Made by a program: the position numbers and the translations under genes | Shown here: positions 49,590-60,793 of the stretch, in pieces | Layout: each line of letters starts with the position of its first letter | How positions within the stretch are numbered: position 1 is the first letter of the stretch | NCBI GenBank assembly: GCA_963754645.1 | Contig: CAVWGP010000005.1 | Location: 4,185-68,184 of the forward strand | Reading direction: 5' to 3' | Length of the DNA: 64,000 bases | Origin: CAVWGP01 sp963754645 | GTDB taxonomy: Bacteria; Pseudomonadota; Alphaproteobacteria; Bin65 | Notes under the pieces: model-generated | The model's database searches: none | Seen by the model: only the letters and a program-made list of their open reading frames with translations | What the model was told of the DNA's origin: nothing

Positions 49590-50594
49590 ATGGCGTACAA
49601 GCGGATCCTGTTCGGCACCGACGGCGCGGCGCGCTCGGCGACGACGGCGAACGTGGCGACCGAACTGGCGAAGGCCGGCAAGGCCGAGCTCGTGATCGCG
49701 CACATCTGGGAGCGCCCCGAGGGAGCCCAGGCGGTCCTCGATGCCGCGCTCGCCGAGGCCGAGGAGGCCGGGGTCAAGCGCCGCAGCGGCGAGCTGCACG
49801 GCGGCCGGTCCCCCGCCGAGGTCCTCGCCGACGTCGCCGAGGCCCGCGACGTCGGGCTGATCGTGATCAGCGGCGGCCGCAGCCGCACCGAGCTCGGACC
49901 GACGGCCGATCGGCTGTCGCATCACGCCCCGCGCGACCTGCTGATCGTGATGGACGCCCAGCGCGGCACCGACGATCGCCTGTACGGGCGCGTCGCGATC
50001 GCCACCGACGGATCCCCCACGGCCGACCGCGCCGCCCGTAAGGGCTACGACCTGGCCGAGTCGATCGGCGCCCCCGTGACCCTGATGTTCGTCGGCCACC
50101 CCGCCACGGGCAAGCTCGTCACCGAGGACACGATCGCGATGTACGGCGCGTTGGTCGAGACCGACGTGATGCTCCGCGAGGGCGAGCCCGGCGAGCAGAT
50201 CGTCGAGGCCGCCCGCGAGGCCGGCGCCGACCTGATCGTGGTCGGCAACAAGGGCATGCAGGGCGCGAAACGGTTCTTCCTGAACCCGGTGCCCGAGAAG
50301 GTCGTCGACCTCGCCGACCGCGACGTGCTCGTGGCCCGGACGGTCGCCCAGGTCCCGTCCGAGCTCGGTCCGGGCGAGGGGGGGATCATCACCTCGGCCG
50401 GCGAGAAGCTGGCGGCCTACGTCGATGCGGGCGGCGAGATGCACCTGATGTCGGCGCGCTGCACCCACATGGGCTGCACCGTCGCGTGGAACCAGGGCAC
50501 GAGCCTGTTCGAATGCCCCTGCCACGGCTCGAAGTTCGACCCGACCGGCGACGTCGCGAACGGTCCCGCCGCCCGCCCCCTCCCGCCCGCCTGA
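49590..50594 (+). CDS. Usp-Usp-Rieske fusion protein
   Basis: A 334-residue protein with three domains. Universal stress domain 1 covers about residues 1-122 and domain 2 about 130-252; the second has the nucleotide-binding-like VVGNKGMQGAKRFFLNPVPE. From about 255 a small Rieske domain follows, with C291-x-H293 and C309-x-x-H312 as 2Fe-2S ligands (CTHMGC and CPCHGSKF) and C296/C311 as the disulfide pair. The frame is continuous with no linker gap, and GAGGAGG precedes the ATG. There is no signal peptide or membrane helix, so the Rieske centre would be cytoplasmic. The Rieske domain is of the ferredoxin type, suggesting redox sensing or electron transfer coupled to a nucleotide-binding stress protein. 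Confidence 0.88.
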   Translation: MAYKRILFGTDGAARSATTANVATELAKAGKAELVIAHIWERPEGAQAVLDAALAEAEEAGVKRRSGELHGGRSPAEVLADVAEARDVGLIVISGGRSRTELGPTADRLSHHAPRDLLIVMDAQRGTDDRLYGRVAIATDGSPTADRAARKGYDLAESIGAPVTLMFVGHPATGKLVTEDTIAMYGALVETDVMLREGEPGEQIVEAAREAGADLIVVGNKGMQGAKRFFLNPVPEKVVDLADRDVLVARTVAQVPSELGPGEGGIITSAGEKLAAYVDAGGEMHLMSARCTHMGCTVAWNQGTSLFECPCHGSKFDPTGDVANGPAARPLPPA

Positions 50595-50632
50595 CGGCCC
50601 TCGAGGTCAAGAGGGCGTGGCGGTCGTGTGAC

Positions 50633-50647
50633 GATGTGCGCCACATC
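50633..50647. promoter_or_regulatory. Inverted repeat GATGTG-CGC-CACATC before a small gene
   Basis: A perfect 6+3+6 inverted repeat 38 bp upstream of the ATG at 50685, a position suited to an operator. The factor is unknown; a Crp/Fnr-type regulator is encoded 2.5 kb away but the sequence is not a standard site. Confidence 0.4.
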
Positions 50648-50684
50648 ACGGTAGGCAGCGCCTCCAGCGGGTAGGAATGGAGGT

Positions 50685-50864
50685 ATGAACCGTGACGAAC
50701 TGCTGGTCCGGATGCGGACCGCCCACTCACCGAACGACATCTCGACCGCGATCGCCGACGCCCGCGCGTGGTTCGTGGACTACCCGGACGACACCGACGT
50801 GCACGAGGCCTTCCGCGAGCTCACCCGCATGGAGCGCGAACGCTGGAACCCCTGGGTCGCCTGA
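50685..50864 (+). CDS. Small hypothetical protein
   Basis: A 59-residue acidic helical protein (MNRDELLVRMRTAHSPNDIS ... RWNPWVA). A purine-rich GGAATGGAGG precedes the ATG. No known domain is recognised. The coding look is good: GC-rich third positions, a clear start and a single stop. It follows the Usp-Rieske gene. Confidence 0.55.
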   Translation: MNRDELLVRMRTAHSPNDISTAIADARAWFVDYPDDTDVHEAFRELTRMERERWNPWVA

Positions 50865-50885
50865 GGGCCGCGCCGGCCGCCGTCG

Positions 50886-51369
50886 TCAGAACCGCTTGCC
50901 GGGCTTGAAGACCATCAGCCAGACGATCAGGGTCAGCCCGCCGATCCCGATCAGCATGATCAGGGCCGACGCCTTGGACCGCACCAGCTCCAGGAGCTCC
51001 TCGTCGCTCACGCGCGGCACGCCGGACGGACGCAGGTCGCAGGCCGCCGAGACCTTCTTGAAGTAGGGCTTCGCGATCGCCGTCATCAGGCCGGTGGTGA
51101 TGATCGAGCACCAGCAGGGCCGCCCAGATCCAGGTGTCGTTCAGGCCCCACGGCCCCGTGGACGCCGACAGGAACCCCGCCACGACCACCGCGATCAGCG
51201 CGACGTACATCGGCTTCGAGGTCGACCCCGAGAACGCGATCGTGTCGGCGATCTTCGTGCGGTCCGTGCCGAGCGATCGGATCCTGAACAGCGCGAACAT
51301 CGACGCGCCGTGGCACGCGAGGAAGGCGACGACCGACAGGATGTGCGCGAGGGTCCAGTACTGGTTCAT
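50886..51369 (-). CDS. Small integral membrane protein, one frameshift
   Basis: About 160 residues with four predicted membrane helices: LAHILSVVAFLACHGASMFA, MYVALIAVVVAGFLS, WIWAALLVL and ALIMLIGIGGLTLIVWLMVF. The two parts are in different frames, joining near 51,100 where the first helix of the second part begins (after AALLVL). Corrected, it looks like a DUF2269-type membrane protein; that is a resemblance only. Function unknown. Confidence 0.6.
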
Positions 51370-51420
51370 GTGGCCGAGAGCATACCGACCGCGCCACCGC
51401 CGGAACGGCTCGCGAGACCC

Positions 51421-51788
51421 TCAGTCTTCGATCAGCGCGCCGCCCGCGAACACGTGCCCCGCCTCGACCTCGCGGAGCGTGCCCCAGACGTCCTCGGGCG
51501 GGACCTCGAGCTCGCGCGCGGCCGCGAGGCAGGCGGCCGTGAGCGCCCGCCCGTCGACCTCGGCGCCGCGCGAACGGATCCACACGTCGAGGTAGACGAT
51601 CCGCCCTTCACCGCCCACCACCTGCGTGCCGATCGTCATCCGGTCGAGCGCGGTGAACGTGCACCAGGTCCCCGACGGCTCGCCGCCGATCGCGTCGGCC
51701 ACGTCGGTCGCGATCGCGCGCAGGGCCCGGTCGACCTGGGCCGTCCCCCCCGCGGGGCGAGCGTGCGCACGTGGATCGCCGGCATCAT
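51421..51788 (-). CDS. Tautomerase-like small protein, one frameshift
   Basis: About 122 residues. From the second ATG (51785) the protein begins MPAIHVRTLAP, and an N-terminal Pro right after the initiator Met is the catalytic base of the tautomerase superfamily; the following pattern of strand and helix fits. A one-base error in the CCCCCC run near 51,750 splits the N-terminus from QVDRALRAIATDVADAIGG and the rest. A call starting at 51702 would miss the Pro. The assignment is inferred from the N-terminus and length. Confidence 0.5.
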
Positions 51789-51850
51789 CGAACCCTACTC
51801 CGGTCGACCGGGCGGGGCGGGAGACCGGCGCGTCCGCCTAGACTGCGCGG

Positions 51851-52743
51851 ATGAGCTTCGACACGCTGCAGGTGGGTCACCTCGAACTGCTGGCGCTCCT
51901 CGACGCCGACGGGGAGCTCGAGGGACCGATCACCGACATGTTCCCCGACGCGCCCGCCGAGGAGCTGCTCGCGTTCCGCGATCGCGCGCCGGGCGTGTAC
52001 GGGGCCGACCACGGCGGCTGGCAGCTGAAGGTGCGGGCGTGGTTGATCCGCCACCCCGGTGGCGTGGTGCTCGTCGACACGGGGATCGGCGTGGCCGGCG
52101 CTCCCGGGCCCGGGTGGATGGGCTCGCCGGGCCGCCTGCTCGATGTCCTCCGCGAGACCGGGACCCCGCCGGACGCGATCGACACCGTGGTGATCACCCA
52201 CGTGCACGACGACCACATCGGCGGCACCGTCACCTTCCCGACCGGTGCCGACGGCGAGCCCGTGCCGACGCCGGCCTTCCCCCGTGCCCGCCACGTGATC
52301 CAGCGCGCGGACTGGGACTGGCAGCACGAGCTCGCCGCGCAGGACGAGGAGGACGCCGACATCCTCCGGCTCCTGCTCGAGCCGCTCGGGACGGCCGGGC
52401 ATCGTCGATCTCGTCGACGGGCGACGTCGATCTCGCGCCCGGGATCCAGCTGCATCACGCCCCGGGCCACACGCCCGGGCATCAGATCGTCCGGCTCAGC
52501 TCGAAGGGCGGGCGCGCGATCGTCACGGCGGACGCGTTCAACCACCCGGCCCAGTTCTCGCATCCCGACTGGCCGAGCGGCCCCGACGCGATCCATCCGC
52601 AGGCCGCCGCCACGCGCCGGGCGCTGCTCGCCGAGCTCTTCTCCCACCCCGGGACGCCGATCGCCCCGACCCACCTCGCGGAATCCTTCGGGCAGGTGCG
52701 CCCGGGCCCCGGCGGGCTGGCGACCTGGGTTCCCCGGGACTGA
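51851..52743 (+). CDS. MBL-fold metallo-hydrolase, frameshifted
   Basis: A metallo-beta-lactamase-fold enzyme of about 297 residues. The metal motif is THVHDDHIGG, with further ligands expected at HHAPGHTPGHQ and TADAF; the ending is APTHLAESFGQV. The frame changes near 52,400, between LLEPLGTAG and VDLAPGIQLHH, so it reads as two fragments. The closest relatives by motif are quorum-quenching-lactonase or AttM-like hydrolases, but the substrate is not predictable. Confidence 0.8.
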
Positions 52744-52814
52744 CGTCCGGTCGCGGTGTTCCGCCGCGGGAGTACCCTGGTCCCGAGACCAGCGAGCGTT
52801 CACGGAGGTGTGCG

Positions 52815-53003
52815 ATGGACGTGAAGGTCGGAGACCGCATCGCCGTCGAGACGGAGCACGTCGGCGAGCCCGAGCGGCAGGGCGAGGTGCTCGAGGTGAT
52901 CCAAGGAGACACGGCGATCCGCTACCGGGTGAAGTGGCACGACGGTCACGAGAGCGTGTTCACGCCGGCCGCGGGCGTCGTGCGCGTGCTCGAGAGCGGG
53001 TAG
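52815..53003 (+). CDS. DUF1918 domain protein
   Basis: A 62-residue single-domain protein with the SH3-like DUF1918 pattern: MDVKVGDRIAVETEHVG, GEVLEVI and YRVKWHDGHESVFTPAAG. The domain is almost restricted to actinobacteria, which supports the origin of the right part. Its function is not known; similar domains occur as lone proteins or at the ends of regulators. GGAGG precedes the ATG. Confidence 0.88.
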   Translation: MDVKVGDRIAVETEHVGEPERQGEVLEVIQGDTAIRYRVKWHDGHESVFTPAAGVVRVLESG

Positions 53004-53043
53004 CCGGCACTCGGCCACGCGCCGCACGCCGGCCGCGGCGCGC

Positions 53044-54245
53044 TCAGCCGTTCAGTTCGTCGGCGATCGCGCACGCCGCGTCGTAGGCGAGGCGGAGCGC
53101 GGCCGCGTCCAACGCCGTCCGCCACGTCGAGAACTTGGCCATGACCAGCTTGCCCGGGCCGTGCACCAAGACCTGCTGCCCGTTGATCCCGAGGCCCATG
53201 TAGATCGGGAGGTCCGGCTCGGGCACCCACCACTTGTTCCGGTAGTGACCCGTCGCGCGCCAGTCCTCGGATTCCTCGTCGCTGTCGGGGCTGGCCAGGT
53301 ACGCCTCGCGGCTGTCGGGCCCGCCGCGCACGATGTCCCGGATCCAGGCGGCGGGCACGATCCGTCGTCGAGCCGCGACGGCCGCCGTTCAGGAACAGCT
53401 GCCCGAACCGCGCGAGGTCGCGGAGCGTCGCGCACATGCCCCCGTCGGCCATCGAGTTGCCGTGCGCGTCCACCGTGATCTCGGCGTCGAACTCGGCGCC
53501 CATCGGCTGCCAGAGCTCCCGTGAGATCAGCTCGGGCAGCCGCGCGCCGCCCGGCGCGCTCGATCACCCAGGCGAGCACGTCGGTGAGGACCGACCGGTA
53601 CCGGAACGGCCCGCCGTGCGGCCCGTCGTTCTTCAGCGTGCGCGAAGTAGGCGGTGGCGTCGGCGGGCAGCCGGCGCGGTCGTGCGCGGCCGCCACAGGT
53701 AGACCTGCTCGTACACGCGCACCTCGGCCTTGAGGTCCTCGTAGTCCTCGTTGAACCGCGTGCCGGCCCGCATGTCGAGGAGGTCCTGCACCGTGCAGCC
53801 CTCGAAGCTCGTCCCCTCGAGCTCGGGCACGACGTCGGGCACGAGCGCCTGCGGGGTCCAGGGCCCCCCGCCCCACGAGGATCCCCGCGACGGTGGACGT
53901 GATCGACTTCGAGACCGACATCAGCAGGTGCGTCGTGTCGGGCGTCATCCCGTTCAGGTACCGCTCGGTGATGACGCGGCCCCGGTGCAGGATCAGGAAC
54001 CCGTCGGTCGCGGTGTCTTCGAGCATCTGCCGCACCGTCAGCGTCCGGCGCCGCGAGCGGAACCGCAGGGCGTCGAGGTCGAGCTCGGCGCGCGGGCAGC
54101 CGCCACACGGGACCGTCTCCCCGGGGGATCCGCGCGGTGGGGATCAGGTCGCGGACGTGCTGGAACCCCCAGCGGTTGAACGGGGGATCCTGCCAGTTCG
54201 CGAGGGTGACGAGGCGGTCGGCCGGCGAGGCGGCGTGCCCTCCAT
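53044..54245 (-). pseudogene. Serine hydrolase of the beta-lactamase/penicillin-binding-protein class C family, many frameshifts
   Basis: The catalytic SxxK is in MSVSKSITSTVAGI. Other pieces in order are DRLVTLANWQDPPFNRWGFQ at the N-terminus, FLILHRGRVITERYLNG, NDGPHGGPFRYRSVLTDV, MADGGMCATLRDLARFGQLF and WIRDIVRGG near the end. At least five frame changes are needed. The order and motifs are complete, giving about 400 residues, so dense indel error is likely. Activity could be that of an esterase or 6-aminohexanoate-dimer-hydrolase-like enzyme (EstB/NylB type). Confidence 0.75.
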
Positions 54246-54424
54246 CAGTCCCAGCTGCGGCGGCGGTCCGGTAGCGAGGCACGCCGCGAAACCGTAACCT
54301 GCTCTTAACCCTCGCCGCAACGCGCAGGGCCGCAGGGTATCTCGGCGGCTCGCGGCGCTGCTCGAGGGCCAGCGCCGTCCGCTTGTCGCGTAGGCCGTAT
54401 CTGCACGGTAGCCTGTGGCCTTCC

Positions 54425-54884
54425 ATGAGGCTCCGACACGTGATCGCGCTCGTCCTCATCACCGCCGCGCTCGCCGCCCCGAGCACGGCGTCGGCAGGCA
54501 CCCGTGCTCGCTCGACCGAGATGAAATGGACGATGTTCCACCTGGTGAACGCTCGCGCCAGGCGGAACCACGGGCTCCGCCCGCTGCGCCTGAACGCCCG
54601 CGCTCTCGAAGACCGCCTTGCGGCACAGCCGGCGGATGGCGGACCGCAAGACCGTCTTCCACACGGCGAACCTCTACGACACCGGTCCGCCGCTACCGGC
54701 CCGAACCGCTGGGGCGAGAACGTGGGGATGGCGGGCACCGTTCGCGCGGCTCGCAACGGGCGTTCATGGCGAGCCCGACGCACCGCGCGAACATCCTCGG
54801 CGGCGCGGTCCACCGGAAGGTGGGCATCGGGCGTCGTCCGCGTCCGGCGGCGACGTCTGGGGCACGCTGATCTTCTACGGGTAG
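54425..54884 (+). pseudogene. CAP/SCP-domain secreted protein, frameshifted
   Basis: A signal peptide (VIALVLITAALAAPSTASAG) followed by a CAP (SCP/PR1) domain. Pieces in different frames are MFHLVNARARRNHGLRPL, MADRKTVFHTANLYDT, NRWGENVGMAG, RAFMASPTHRANILGG and VWGTLIFYG, which together complete the family pattern including its His/Glu site. At least three frame changes occur. CAP proteins in bacteria are extracellular and their role is largely unknown. Confidence 0.7.
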
Positions 54885-54923
54885 CTGAGGCGGCGGCGCG
54901 GCGTCCCGAGCCGGGGCGCGTCC

Positions 54924-57900
54924 CTAGCCGAGCGAGCGCGCGGATCTGGCGCAGCGCCACGGTCAGCTGCGCGAGGTCGGTGACGCCCTCCATCGCGAGC
55001 TGCCGCATGAAGCGGCGCAGCCGCTCGTACGGCATCGGCCCGCTCCGCGAGGAACGTCTCGACCGCCTCGTCGATCGGGCAGGCCGTCCGAGACCTCGAG
55101 GACTCGTCTCCGCCATCTGGCGACGCAGGTTGAACAGGTCGTCCTCCATCGACTGCTGCGCCCAGCGCTGCCAGCGGGTCCCGGCGGCCATGCCCTCGAG
55201 CTGCTGTCTCGAGCCAGTCGATCTGCAGCCGCTCGCCCAGCAGGAAGAACCCGCGCGCGACCTCGAGCACCGAACGGCCCGTGGCGTGGGCGACCTGGAT
55301 GATGTCGGGCCCGTGCACGAGCTCGCCCTGGAACGCGTGCCGCTTGGCGATCTCGGGCGGGACGCCCTCGGCCACCAGCCGGCGCGCCGCGTGCTCGTGC
55401 TCCTCGCGCCACGCGTCGGGGCCGATCTGGTCGATCACCTCCGAGAGCTCGTCGAAGGACTGCGCGCGACTCGCCGATCGCGTCCGCCAGGCGCTGGCCG
55501 GTCGCGTTCACGAGGTACCAGCGGGAGGTCGTCTCCACGAGCCAGTCGACGCCCGTCATCAGCTCGTTCTGCACGCCGGGGTCGATCCGCCCGTCGAGCG
55601 ACTTCGACGGCGGCCCACCGCTCGACCGCGCCGGTGACGTCGCGCGCGATCCGGAACGCCCGCACGACCTCGGAGGCGCGCGCGCCCGTCTCGGTCGACC
55701 ATCCGCGAGACGAACGTGATCCCCTGCGAGTTCACGACGTCGTTCGAGGCGATCGTCGCGACCAGCTCGCGCCGCAGCGGGTGCTCGGCGATCAGGTGTC
55801 CGAACCGCTCCACGACCTTGCGCGGGAAGTACCGCTGGACGATCCAGCGCGAGGTACGGCGAGTCCGGCAGGTCCGAGTCCAGGAGCGACGGCCGCGATC
55901 GCCCGCTTCGCGTAGGCGAGCAGCACGGCCAGCTCGGGCCGCATCATGCCCGACGCCGTCGGCGCGGCGCTGCAGCATCTCCTCGGTCGAGGGCAGGAAC
56001 TCGACCTCGCGCTCGAGCTCGCCGTCGGCCTCGAGCTGCACCATCAGGTCCTCGTAGTTCTCGATGCGCTGCGCGCTGACCACCATCTCCTGGGAGAGGA
56101 TCTGCGCCTGCAGGTAGTTGTCGTACAGGACGTGCGTCGACGACGTCGTCGGCGCACTCCTGCACAGGAGCTCGTTGCGCTCGTCCAGCGTGAGCTCGCC
56201 GCGCTGGATCGCGAGGCCGAGCAGGATCTTGATGTTGACCTCGTGGTCGGAGGTGTCGACGCCCGGCCGAGTTGTCGATGAAGTCGGTGTTGATCCGGCC
56301 GCCGTGCTGCGCGTACTCGATGCGGCCGCGCTGCGTGAACCCGAGGTTGCCGCCCTCGCCGACCACGCGCGCGCGGACGTCGCGGCCGTTGACCCGGATC
56401 GGGTCGTTCGCGCGGTCGCCGACGTCGGCGTTCGACTCACGTGACGCCTTCACGTAGGTGCCGATCCCGCCGTTCCACAGGAGGTCGACCGGCGCGCGCG
56501 AGGATGCGCCGGATCAGCTCGGTCGGCGGTCATGTCGTCGTGGCGCGTCGTCGGGGATCCCGAGCGCCGCCCGGATCTGCGGCCGAGGTCACGACCTCCT
56601 TCGAGCGCGCGGTCGAACACGTCGCCGCCCGCGGAGAGCAGCGGTGCGGTCGTAGTCGTTCCAGGACGACCCGGGCGTCGCGAACAGCCGCTGGCGCTCG
56701 GCGAACGAGGCGGCCGGATCGGGATCGGGATCGACGAAGATGTTGCCGGTGGTCGAACGCGGCGACGCAGCTTGATGCAGGGCGAGAGCAGCATCCCGTT
56801 GCCGAAGACGTCGCCCGGACATGTCCCCGACGCCCACCACCGTGAACGGCTCGTTCATCACGTCGACGCCGAGCTCGCGGAAGTGCCGCTTCACCGACTC
56901 CCACGCGCCGCGCGCCGTGATCCCGAGCGCCTTGTGGTCGTAGCCCTGGGAGCCGCCGCTCGCGAAGGCGTCGCCCAGCCAGAACCCGTACCGCTCGCTG
57001 ATCGTCGTTCGCCGTGTCGGAGAACGTGGCCGTGCCCTTGTCGGCCGCGACCACGAGGTAGGGGTCGTCGCCGTCGAGGCACCACGATGCGCTCGGGGTG
57101 CACGACCTCGCCGCTCCACGAGGTTGTCGGTGACGTCGAGCATGCCGCGCATGAAGCGTCACGTACTGCGTCGACGACCTCGGCCTTCAGCTCCTCCGGC
57201 GCGGCCGGCGACGCGCTTCAGGACGAACCCGCCCTTCGAGCCGTCGGGCACGATCACGGCGTTCTTCACCTTCTGCGCCTTCATCAGGCCGAGGACCTCG
57301 GTGCGGTAGTCCTCCTTGCGGTCCGACCAGCGGATCCCGCCGCGCGCCACCATGCCGCCGCGCAGGTGGATGCCCTCCATCTCCGGCGAGTACACGAAGA
57401 TCTCGTACAGCGGGTACGGCTTGGGCATGTCCGGCACGTCGGCGCGAGCGGAGCTTGAAGCTCGAGAAGTAGTCGCGGCCCAGGTAGGCGTTCGTGCGCA
57501 CGGTGGCGTCGATCGTGCCGAGCATGCCGCGCAGGATGCGGTCCTGGTCGAGCGAGGCGACCGACTGCAGGTCGTGCACGGATCTGCGCTCGGATCTCCG
57601 CCGATCTCGTCGTCGGTCGCCGTGCTGCCGGGATCGAACTTCGCCTCGAACAGGTGCACGAGCCGCGCCGCGATGTGGGGGTTCTCGGCGAAGGCGTCGT
57701 TCTGGTACTCCTCGGTGAACTGCGCCGACACGCGCTGGCGGTACTTGCGGTACGCCCGCGCCCCGGCGACCTGCCGCCAGCTCAGCCCCGCGAAGATCAC
57801 GAGCCGGTTCAGCGAGTCGGACTCGGCCTCGCCGCGCCAGACCGCCGCGATCGTGTCGCGCGACGCGCTCGGCGGCCGTGTCCAGCTCGAGCACCGCGCC

Positions 57901-59795
57901 GCGCGCGTCCAGCACGCCGAAGTCGTGGATGTAGATCTTCCCCTCGCCCTGGAGCGCGGTCGGGATCTCCTCCACGGCGCGCAGGCCGAGCGCCTCGAGG
58001 ATCGGCATGAACGCCGACAGGTCGACCTTGCCGCCGGTCTTGTAGAGCTTCACGCGCGTGAGGCGCTCGCCCTTGCTCTCGTTGCCGATCCCGACGAGGA
58101 ACCCCTCGGGGTTCGACTCCAGCTCCTCCAGCGCGAGCACGTCGTCGACGATCAGCCCCCACTCGTCGCCGGCCTTGTAGTAGTTCGGGAACCGCGGCCC
58201 GCGTACTTCTCGGCGAGCACGAGCCCGCGCTCGGCGCCGACCCGCGCGACCAGGGCGTCGTGCAGGTCGTCGTCCCACGTCCGCGCGAGCCGCTCGACCT
58301 CCTGCTCGAGCTCCTCGTACGGCACCTCCGGGATCTGCACGCCGGGTTCGACGTGCACCGTGAAGAAGATGCTGCGCGCTCTCGGTCTCGCCGAGCGACA
58401 GGTGGTAGTCGACCGTCGAGCCGTTGAACCGCTCGACGAACAGCTGCTGGAGCCGCTTGCGCAGCGCGGCGTTGAACCGGTCGCGGGGCAGCGCCACCAC
58501 GACGCACACGCTGCGCCCGTAGAGATCGCGACGGACGAGCACGCGGATCCCCCCGTGCTTCTCGAGCTGCAGCAGGCCCACGACCAGCCGGCGCAGCTCC
58601 TGCGGTCGACGCCTGGAACAGCTCGTCCTTGCGGGAACGACTCGAAGAGCTCGACGGCCTCCTTGTAGTCGTGCGAGCCCGGGATCAGGTCCTCGGCCGT
58701 CAGGATCTGCTCGAGCTTGTGATGCAGGAGCGGCGTCGTTGGTGGCCGGCTCCATGTACGCCTTGCGACGTGAACAGGCCGATCAGGCGCGACTCGCCCA
58801 CGATCTCGCCCTCGGCGTTCACCCGGCGCACGCCGATGTAGTCCATCCGCGCGCGGCGGTGCACGCGCCGAGTAGGCGTTCGTCTTGCTGAAGACCAGCA
58901 GGTCGCCGTCCTCGATCCGGCGGCGGACGTCGGGGTCGAGCTCGTCGAGCGGGGTCGCATCGGCGAAGGTCGACCGCGTCACGTCGGAGAGGATCCCGAG
59001 GCCGCTGCCGGGGACCGCCCGGATCGCGCGGCCCTCGTCGGCGTCGAACAGCTCGTACTCGCGGTAGCCGAGCAGGACGAAGTTCAGCTGCGAGCAGCCA
59101 GTCCAGGAAGTCGACGGTCTCGCCCACCTCCTGCGGCGAGTACCGGACCGCCCCCGCGCGCGCCATGTCGATCATGTGCTTCACGCGCTCCTGCATCGGC
59201 TCGAAGTCGCGGACGACCAGGCGCACGTCGTGCAGGATCCGCTCGAGCCGTTCGGTCGAGGTCGGCTCGTCTCCTCGTCGGAGAGCCGGCGGTCGACCTC
59301 GAAGTGCATCACCGACTCGCGGTGGCTCGCGTCGCGGCCGGACATCACGCGCTCGATCCGGCCCTGCGTCGTCGCGGCTCGTGCCCGACCACCGGGTGCA
59401 TCAGCGCGGCGCGTCACGAGGTTCGCGCGCGACGAGCTCCTCCTGCACCGAGTCCACGAGGAACGGCGAGTCGTCGGTGTTCGTCTCGATCACCGAGCCC
59501 GGTGCGCGGTAGCCGTCGTCCTCGAGCGTGGGATCGAACACGCGGACGACCGACGGCCTGCGAGCCGCGCTCGTCCGCGAAGGCGAACGTCGAGGCACGA
59601 GCGCCGTAGAGCGCGTCGAGCGAGTACTCGGCCAGCTCGTCGTCGGTGAGGCGCCGCAGGTAGGCCTTCGCGAACGCGGTCGAGCGCATCGCGGCGCTCG
59701 GGGGCGGCTCGCTCGGCGATCAGCTCGTACAGGGCGGGGAGGACGGGAGTCGGCTCGGCGGCCGCGGTGGCGGGGTGCGCGGTTGTCTGGTCCAC
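54924..59795 (-). pseudogene. NAD-dependent glutamate dehydrogenase, 180-kDa class, very many frameshifts
   Basis: The reading order covers about 1,620 codons, the size of the L_180 class GDH. Pieces run from VLPALYELIAERAAPERRDA at the 5' end through FVYSPEMEGIHLRGGMVARG, RGGIRWSDRKEDYRTEVLGL, NAVIVPDGSKGGFVLKR (catalytic region), GGSQGYDHKALGITARGAWE, VVGVGDMSG and ANDPIRVNGRDVRARVVGEG, to MPYERLRRFMRQLAMEGVTD near the 3' end. Dozens of frame changes are needed, mostly one base in G or C runs. The stop is placed at 54,924 in one frame and is approximate. The enzyme converts glutamate to 2-oxoglutarate and ammonia. Confidence 0.82.
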
Positions 59796-59877
59796 GAAGA
59801 GCCATTCTTGCAGGTCCGCTGGGGCGCGGGACCCGGCGGAGCGGCGAAGTTGCGACGATCTCGTAGGCCGCGGCGGC

Positions 59878-60793
59878 CTACGCGGTCGTGGTCGAGATCA
59901 GCCGTTGGGCGTGGTCCGCGTAGGCGTCGCGCACGAGCGGCAGGAGCCCGGTGAGGTACAGCCCGCCGGTGCAGCCGCGACACCAGGCCGACGCGTTGAT
60001 CGCGGCCGCGGTCGTCTCCGCCGGCGCGCAGGCCCGGAGGTCGTCGACGATCGCGCCGTACCCGTACGACTCGGCGCCGCCGGTGAGGGTGTCGCGCGCC
60101 GCGTCGAGCCCCTGGTCGAGCGAGACGTAGTTCTTCACGCCCGACCGAGTTCATGTCCGAGGCGCCCTCCATGACGTGGGTGGTCGCGAAGGGATTGAAC
60201 GCCGCCGCCGTCGACTCGCTCGGTCTCCCACGCGACCACGATCAGCGAGGTTCTCGTCGCACCGCGGGCGCTCCGAGCCGGTCGAGGAACCCGTTCGCCC
60301 AGGCCTCGTAGGTCACCGGCTCCCCAGGAACGAACGAGAACCCGCGCCTGGCCTTGCGGATCATCGTGTCGCGGGCGGCGAGCAGTTCGTTCACGTAGGC
60401 CGTCCAGGCTGCGACCTGTTGCTCGGCGTTGCGGCCCTCGGGATCGTGCAGCACGCGCCGCAGGTCCCGATGCGCCTGCGCGAGCCGGTATTCCAGCAGG
60501 TCGGTGCGCAGGAGCCCCCGCCGGACCACGTCGAACGACCGCGCGACGTGGGCGTCGGAGTTCGCGACGTACGTCAGGCGCTGAACGACCGCCGACGCCT
60601 TCGCGATCCGCCGTTGCCAGGCGGTGAGCTGATGGTTCCAGCGTTCGACCTCGTCGATCGCCCCGGAGATCCGGCCGTCCATCGCGCGGATCTCCGGCGA
60701 GTCGAGGACGTCGTAGGCGGACGCCGGCGCGAACCCCGCCGCGGCGGGCAGCAGGGCGATGAGCACGGCGAGGAGGGCGGCGAGACGTCGCAT
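59878..60793 (-). CDS. Secreted protein with coiled region and C-terminal conserved domain, frameshifted
   Basis: ATG 60793 begins a clear signal peptide (LAALLAVLIALLPAAAGFAP). A helical, probably coiled-coil part follows (IDEVERWNHQLTAWQRRIAK). The end, in other frames, holds FNPFATTHVMEGASDMNSVG and VKNYVSLDQGLDAARDTLTG. That C-terminal pattern occurs in actinobacterial extracellular proteins and looks like a peptidoglycan-hydrolase-type or phage-tail-associated domain, but I cannot name it with certainty. At least two frame changes occur, near 60,250 and 60,140. Confidence 0.55.

Noticed and set aside
50627..50650. Crp-type binding site
   Set aside because: It begins TGTGA and ends ATCACG, but spacing and half-site symmetry do not match; only the inner inverted repeat is kept.
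54924..59795. Many small overlapping genes on both strands
   Set aside because: Conserved glutamate dehydrogenase pieces run in order across the whole span, so the short frames are fragments or shadows of one gene.
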